From Flavobacteriales bacterium (lineage in GTDB: Bacteria > Bacteroidota > Bacteroidia > Flavobacteriales > Parvicellaceae): 6,179 bases of DNA. Below, piece after piece: positions 1-3,733 of the stretch. The notes beneath the pieces were generated by a model. It had not been told where the DNA came from, searched no databases, and saw only the letters and a program-made list of their open reading frames with translations. The stretch lies in assembly GCA_014239715.1 (NCBI GenBank), contig JAAZYJ010000402.1, positions 1-6,179 of the forward strand. Direction: 5' to 3'. Numbering within the stretch: the stretch's first letter is position 1; the number at the start of each line of letters is the position of its first letter. A program made the translations under genes and the position numbers.

Positions 1-101
1 TTCAGAAAGCATTTATTGGTGATGTAATTCTAAATTTTAGGTACGAACCAATCATTGATAAAGTTTTATCCATGATTGATGCAAAGCTTTCGAAGAAGTA
101 A
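1..101 (+). CDS. C-terminal end of an unidentified protein (5' truncated)
   Basis: Frame 3 is open from the window edge to a TAA at 99-101 and gives 32 residues, starting QKAFIGDVILNF and ending MIDAKLSKK. The other two plus frames hit stops within 30 bases, and the stop here is followed by promoter-like sequence, as expected at a gene end. The fragment is a mixed hydrophobic/charged piece that would suit a terminal amphipathic helix (IIDKVLSMIDAKLSKK). It has no signal, motif or membrane segment that identifies a family, so I assign no function. It is separated by 139 bases from the next gene and is probably a different transcription unit. Confidence 0.55.
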   Translation, partial: QKAFIGDVILNFRYEPIIDKVLSMIDAKLSKK

Positions 102-110
102 TCTAGTAAC

Positions 111-141
111 CTGATTATCAACACTTAATTTACTACTTTTG
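111..141 (+). promoter_or_regulatory. Candidate Bacteroidota sigma-ABfr-type promoter (distal)
   Basis: TACTTTTG at 134-141 matches the Bacteroidota -7 consensus TAnnTTTG exactly. CTG at 111-113, 20 bases upstream, is one base off the -33 TTG element and lies at the usual spacing. Transcription would begin near 148, giving a leader of roughly 90 bases for the gene at 241 that includes the hairpin at 155-181. The match is by eye only; the motif is short and AT-rich, so chance occurrence is possible. Confidence 0.45.
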
Positions 142-154
142 CGCATTCAAACAG

Positions 155-181
155 AATGCTATGCCTAAAGGCAATGGTATT
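155..181 (+). other. Hairpin in the leader of the 241-2925 operon
   Basis: The arms AATGCTATGCC (155-165) and GGCAATGGTATT (170-181) can pair around a TAAA loop. They form 11 pairs, including two G-U wobbles, with A174 bulged. If the promoter at 111-141 is used, this stem sits almost at the 5' end of the mRNA, where it could stabilise the transcript or affect translation. Alternatively it could help end transcription of the upstream gene, which stops 54 bases before; there is no clear U-tract after it, so an intrinsic terminator is the weaker reading. Confidence 0.4.
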
Positions 182-202
182 ATAACTAAATATTGGAGCT
201 GA

Positions 203-210
203 TAACTTTG
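203..210 (+). promoter_or_regulatory. Candidate -7 element TAACTTTG (proximal)
   Basis: TAACTTTG at 203-210 is a second exact match to TAnnTTTG, 30 bases before the start codon at 241. I see no TTG at the proper -33 distance (around 180-182), so this is weaker than the distal candidate. Use of this site would give a leader of about 20-25 bases without the hairpin. Confidence 0.3.
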
Positions 211-240
211 CCAAAACCAAAATTTTAACCCGAGCCTACC

Positions 241-1716
241 ATGACTACTCTTCTTTTAAAACTGAACAGTTTAGTTCTGTTTTGTGCCTACTCCACCCTT
301 TTGATAGGAGGTGAATCCGATCCTGTAAAAAGATTATTTGAAAATTACCCTGAAAACAAAATCGTAATTGAGGCTTTTGCTCCGGGGATTGGATACAAAT
401 TCGATGTGGGGGAAAAAGATAATTTCTATCACAAAGATGAAGACCAATTAGTTTTTACCAAAGTGATCATTGAACCTGCAGAGAACATGTTCCGTAATAA
501 GCTCGGATTGAAGCTTACTTTCGAAGATAATTCAGGCAATAAGATCATTACAGACAACACCAATATTTTTAAGCTCACTCCAAAAATTGACTGTTCAGGA
601 GATATGATGATCCCTGAAATGCTATCAGAAGAATACAATCGCTTTGGCGTACAATTCCGTGGGTGGAGAAATGAATTTGAATTGGTCAAGTCCGATGCTA
701 TTACACAAGAGTACAGTGAAGCAATGGACAGGATATACCGAATTCAACTGGTAAACAATTGCTTAGAACCTACAAAATGGGAAGTAGTCGTAGATGCTGA
801 AGATTACACAGATTACAAGAGTAGAAGGAAGAGTGACAACCATCTAAATCAGAGAAGGATCCTGGCCCATAGCTGGTTCAATGTCCCAATGAACTTTTAT
901 AAAACTCTATTTGAATTAAAGAACCCTGAAGCTAATTCAAGCTTAATCGACCTGAGCTATGATGAGATGAGTGCAAGATCCGAGCAGATCAAAATTGATT
1001 TCGAACAGCTGAGAGGACCGATCGTTGAAGAGCTGAAAACTGAAATAATTGAGCTGGGCCATCAAAGTGAAAGAAAGATAATCCCTCTGGATCCGGAAGA
1101 ATATTACAAAAAACAATTCGGACTTGTATTGCATGAAAAGGAATATAACTACAAGAACATTCTGGAAACAGAGCTTCCTCTCACGCGATTCCAGGATAGA
1201 GGTTTTTACAAAGAAAATACAGACCCATTTTATGTGCAATGGCTTAAATATGTTGATGATGTGAAGATCAGTACTATTAACCTGAGAGACTCTGATCTCT
1301 ATACTGAGATAAGAATTGGGGGTGAAAATGCACCTTATGAGATCGTACTGGGAAACGTAGACCTGGCCCTGATGAATGAACAGATCTTATGTGGTTTCTT
1401 ATTCGGAGTAAATACGTACATCACGAACATTAGAAACAAATCAACGCCGCATAAAATGGGATACGACCCGACTCAATACCCCGATAAGAAAAAACCGTAC
1501 CTCTATTTAGTTGACAAGAAGACCGGGAAATGGGTGAACAATCAATTCAAAGGAGTAGAAAAAGTGTACGTCTCCTATGACGAAATAGACAGAGATGTTG
1601 TTACGCTGCATGTTCTTTCCTATGAAAGGATCATTCCTGTTTGGATGGCCAGAGTTAAATTACCCAGCGACTTTGTTGAACAATTGAGGGTAAGAAGAAG
1701 AATGTATAATTATTAA
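241..1716 (+). CDS. Exported protein of unknown function, 491 aa
   Basis: I do not recognise a family. The start is secure: an in-frame TAA lies at 226-228 and ATG 241 is the first start after it. There is no Shine-Dalgarno sequence, as is usual in this phylum. Residues 1 to about 25 form a hydrophobic segment (LVLFCAYSTLLIGG) that looks like a signal peptide, so the mature protein is probably periplasmic or on the surface. Residues 35-115 alternate hydrophobic and polar residues like a beta-rich domain. The middle (roughly 190-310) is charged and helical-looking, and the C-terminus is basic (RVRRRMYNY). Mature cysteines include C118 and C174, a possible disulfide, and C384. No catalytic motif, lipobox, repeat or T9SS tail is visible. 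The next gene begins nine bases after the stop and encodes an outer-membrane barrel, so joint transcription and a shared envelope role are likely, but this is inference. Confidence 0.85.
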   Translation: MTTLLLKLNSLVLFCAYSTLLIGGESDPVKRLFENYPENKIVIEAFAPGIGYKFDVGEKDNFYHKDEDQLVFTKVIIEPAENMFRNKLGLKLTFEDNSGNKIITDNTNIFKLTPKIDCSGDMMIPEMLSEEYNRFGVQFRGWRNEFELVKSDAITQEYSEAMDRIYRIQLVNNCLEPTKWEVVVDAEDYTDYKSRRKSDNHLNQRRILAHSWFNVPMNFYKTLFELKNPEANSSLIDLSYDEMSARSEQIKIDFEQLRGPIVEELKTEIIELGHQSERKIIPLDPEEYYKKQFGLVLHEKEYNYKNILETELPLTRFQDRGFYKENTDPFYVQWLKYVDDVKISTINLRDSDLYTEIRIGGENAPYEIVLGNVDLALMNEQILCGFLFGVNTYITNIRNKSTPHKMGYDPTQYPDKKKPYLYLVDKKTGKWVNNQFKGVEKVYVSYDEIDRDVVTLHVLSYERIIPVWMARVKLPSDFVEQLRVRRRMYNY

Positions 1717-1725
1717 GCGGCTGCC

Positions 1726-2925
1726 ATGAAAAATTTACTCTCGTTATATATCTTCTCTGCTTTCATTTTAACCGGCTGTTCTTTACATGCACAAACATCT
1801 ATTAAATTTGAAAAGCAACGCACCTCCTTTTTCTATACTCAGCTGAATCTGCATGGAGGACTATTCAATGACGGGGTCATGGATAATGGGGATGGCTATG
1901 AATGGTCGCTCGCCTCAAAAGGAATTAGAAATCGTGCGACGTTTCAAGGCTTTTTCCGATCGGGTAAAACACTTCAAAAAGGATACATCAGAAAAGTAGG
2001 AATTAGAAATGCATGTGTTGCTCTTTCTGTAGACTATGAGCCAACCTATTTCTTGAATAACAGATCAGGAGCTTTCCAGCTAAGACTTATGGATAACTGG
2101 ATAGGGTTTGGAACTAAAAAGAGAAGAGTGAATTTTTGGTTGGGAAATAAACGTGTAGAATACGGACACAACCCAAGAATTGATGCTGAATCCAATTTTA
2201 TGAACAGGAATTCTCTTCAGGTAAGAGACCTGGGGTTTTGGTGGGATCTTGGCTGGGTATTCAAAGCGCCCTTACGAAAAGATCCTGAAAGAAGACTTGA
2301 CATTACATTACAATTGTCAAGCGGTGGTTGGTTATTTAACGGCAATCCATCTCAGGGCACCATCATGTTTCTCGGGACCGATGAAAATATAGAAAACACC
2401 TATATGAACCCCACTTTCGGAAATATGAAATACAACAACACCTTCTTAAGTATTGCGCACATAGGAACCCCAACATATTCCAGGTCAGAATTAAGCGGAT
2501 TTACAATTGTCGGAAATATAAGAGACCAGTACAATTTAGACAGCACCGTATTTATCAACAGAATAGGCGGAGAACATATTTTAAAATTAGGAGAAAGAAT
2601 TAAGCTGGGCAATCAGCTATCGGTAGGGACGAATCATTATCAGGACGGACGAAATATGCTTACAGCTCACCTCAATAATAGCTTGGATCTGCGTTTAGCC
2701 AAGCACTTTGTATTAAGCGTATGTCAATATACCGGTGTATTCAATAATTACGAAACCGGTGATAACATTATAGATTATTCTATTGTTGGAGGGTTAGGGT
2801 ATATTATCAATCAAGACCTTAAAATTCGCATTAATACCTTTTACGACAGAGAAGATCACTGGAACAACAGAACCCATAAAGGTGTTTATTTGCAATTGGT
2901 AGCAGGGTTCGGGAAAAGACCATAA
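1726..2925 (+). CDS. Outer-membrane beta-barrel protein (porin-like), 399 aa
   Basis: The N-terminus has a signal peptide with the core LYIFSAFILTG. Two processing sites are possible: signal peptidase I after HAQ (residue 23), or a lipobox LTGC with C18. A lipidated barrel would be unusual, so I favour the first. The mature protein is rich in short alternating hydrophobic/polar stretches and in Gly, Asn and aromatic residues, for example DNWIGFG, VNFWLGNKRVEYG, LGFWWDLGWVF, DYSIVGGLGYII and the last strand GVYLQLVAGFG. This is typical of a 14-18-strand outer-membrane barrel. Charged girdle-like stretches (KRRVNFWLGNKRVEYG) resemble porins, but I cannot name a family or substrate. It follows the 491-aa exported protein by nine bases, so the two are probably one operon. 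Tandem stops (TAA TAA, 2923-2928) end the frame. It could also be an assembly or adhesion barrel rather than a porin. Confidence 0.75.
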   Translation: MKNLLSLYIFSAFILTGCSLHAQTSIKFEKQRTSFFYTQLNLHGGLFNDGVMDNGDGYEWSLASKGIRNRATFQGFFRSGKTLQKGYIRKVGIRNACVALSVDYEPTYFLNNRSGAFQLRLMDNWIGFGTKKRRVNFWLGNKRVEYGHNPRIDAESNFMNRNSLQVRDLGFWWDLGWVFKAPLRKDPERRLDITLQLSSGGWLFNGNPSQGTIMFLGTDENIENTYMNPTFGNMKYNNTFLSIAHIGTPTYSRSELSGFTIVGNIRDQYNLDSTVFINRIGGEHILKLGERIKLGNQLSVGTNHYQDGRNMLTAHLNNSLDLRLAKHFVLSVCQYTGVFNNYETGDNIIDYSIVGGLGYIINQDLKIRINTFYDREDHWNNRTHKGVYLQLVAGFGKRP

Positions 2926-3124
2926 TAAAACTCCTTTCTGAAAGTTCCTTATGGAATTTCAAGAGATCGAAATAAACCTGCTGACCTTGTTACATCTAAG
3001 GCCGGAAAGGGCAATAAAATAAGGCCTGTTCCTAAAGAAAACCAGAGACACCTTAGTTATTCAGCGTATAACTGAACTTTTCAGTAAAGACTGTGTACAA
3101 CAACATTATTATGTAGATTCAAGT
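2926..3124. other. Intergenic gap with weak hairpins, no clear promoter or terminator
   Basis: The gap contains a short imperfect stem at 2939-2961 (TGAAAGTTCC / GGAATTTCA, loop TTAT, one bulge) just after the barrel gene. It lacks a following T-run, so it is at best a weak terminator. A second possible stem pairs AGGCC (2999-3003) with GGCCT (3023-3027) over a 19-base loop. No TAnnTTTG match is present before the gene at 3125, so its promoter is not visible to me. The gap size suggests the gene at 3125 is not tightly coupled to the upstream operon. Confidence 0.4.
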
Positions 3125-3637
3125 ATGAAAAACATTATTCTAGTTCTAGCCGTCTTAATTGTGAACCTCTCTTACGGTCAATGCAAATTCAAAGTGGATA
3201 GGGTTCGAAAGGCAAATGGAGATACGATTATCGCAACCAAAGACCTTGCAATATATTCAGATGAGAAAGGAAGCTATAGCATTACTTTCCACAAAAAAAA
3301 TTCCGATTTTTCTTTAGCCTTCAAAAAGTCATCTAATTTAATAGAGACGCTCACCGTAAAGGAGGGAATGAAACTGACCCTGTCCATGTCTAATGGTGAA
3401 AAAATGGAACTGCACACTACTGCTGATTTCGAGACCAATTTGCTGTATAGTGCAGGTGACAATAGCGTGTTGATTGCCAGATACCCGCTAAACAAGGATA
3501 ATCTGAAGCTGTTTTCCGAGCATTCTGTTTCGGAATGTACATTCCAGACCGAACAAAACACCTGGGATGTTAAGCCTAAAAACAAAAAAAAGATCTTGAA
3601 AGTTCAAGAGGGAGCCGGCTGCATTTTATCCAGATAG
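3125..3637 (+). CDS. Small secreted protein of unknown function, 170 aa
   Basis: Residues 1-19 are a clear signal peptide (MKN, then IILVLAVLIVNL, ending SYGQ), with cleavage expected before C20. The cysteine follows YGQ rather than a lipobox, so it is probably not a lipoprotein. The mature protein is small and beta-rich with alternating strands (SLAFKKSS, LIETLTVKEG, LTLSMSNGEKMELHT), then a segment YPLNKDNLKLFSEHSVSECTF. It ends in a Lys-rich helix-like stretch (KPKNKKKILKV) followed by GCIL. From memory, this order, with a late lysine cluster and a terminal cysteine before the stop, is common in short uncharacterised Bacteroidota secreted proteins, so the gene looks complete. C20, C138 and C166 could allow a disulfide. 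The stop is TAG. G+C is low (20 of 60 bases in 3301-3360), like most of the upstream genes and unlike the gene downstream. I assign no function. Confidence 0.8.
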   Translation: MKNIILVLAVLIVNLSYGQCKFKVDRVRKANGDTIIATKDLAIYSDEKGSYSITFHKKNSDFSLAFKKSSNLIETLTVKEGMKLTLSMSNGEKMELHTTADFETNLLYSAGDNSVLIARYPLNKDNLKLFSEHSVSECTFQTEQNTWDVKPKNKKKILKVQEGAGCILSR

Positions 3638-3733
3638 TTGGCAAGGCATAATTGCTCCTGATCATTTCCCATCATTTTCGAATTCCTTCTTGCCGTCGAC
3701 GATAAGTCTCCAAATCTTGTTATCTTCAGCATC
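3638..3733. other. Short gap where base composition changes
   Basis: There is no gene here; the downstream frame is closed by an in-frame TGA near 3659 and has no ATG before 3734. A short direct repeat (ATCATTT at 3661 and 3671) and a distant inverted pair GGCAAG (3640-3645) / CTTGCC (3689-3694) are present but weak. No TAnnTTTG promoter match is seen. G+C rises from the upstream genes to the downstream gene across this gap. Confidence 0.4.

Noticed and set aside
2951..3022. 23-codon open frame (MEFQEIEINLL...) in the gap after the barrel gene
   Set aside because: It is very short, starts inside a weak hairpin and has no promoter or recognisable motif, so chance is the best explanation.
3640..3694. 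Inverted pair GGCAAG / CTTGCC as a terminator
   Set aside because: The arms are six bases with a 43-base loop and no T-run, too weak for an intrinsic terminator.
3680..3700. GAATTC (EcoRI) and GTCGAC (SalI) sites 9 bases apart at the composition step, suggesting a cloning junction
   Set aside because: The bases between and around them do not match a polylinker I recognise, and two six-base palindromes close together can occur by chance. Only read data could tell.
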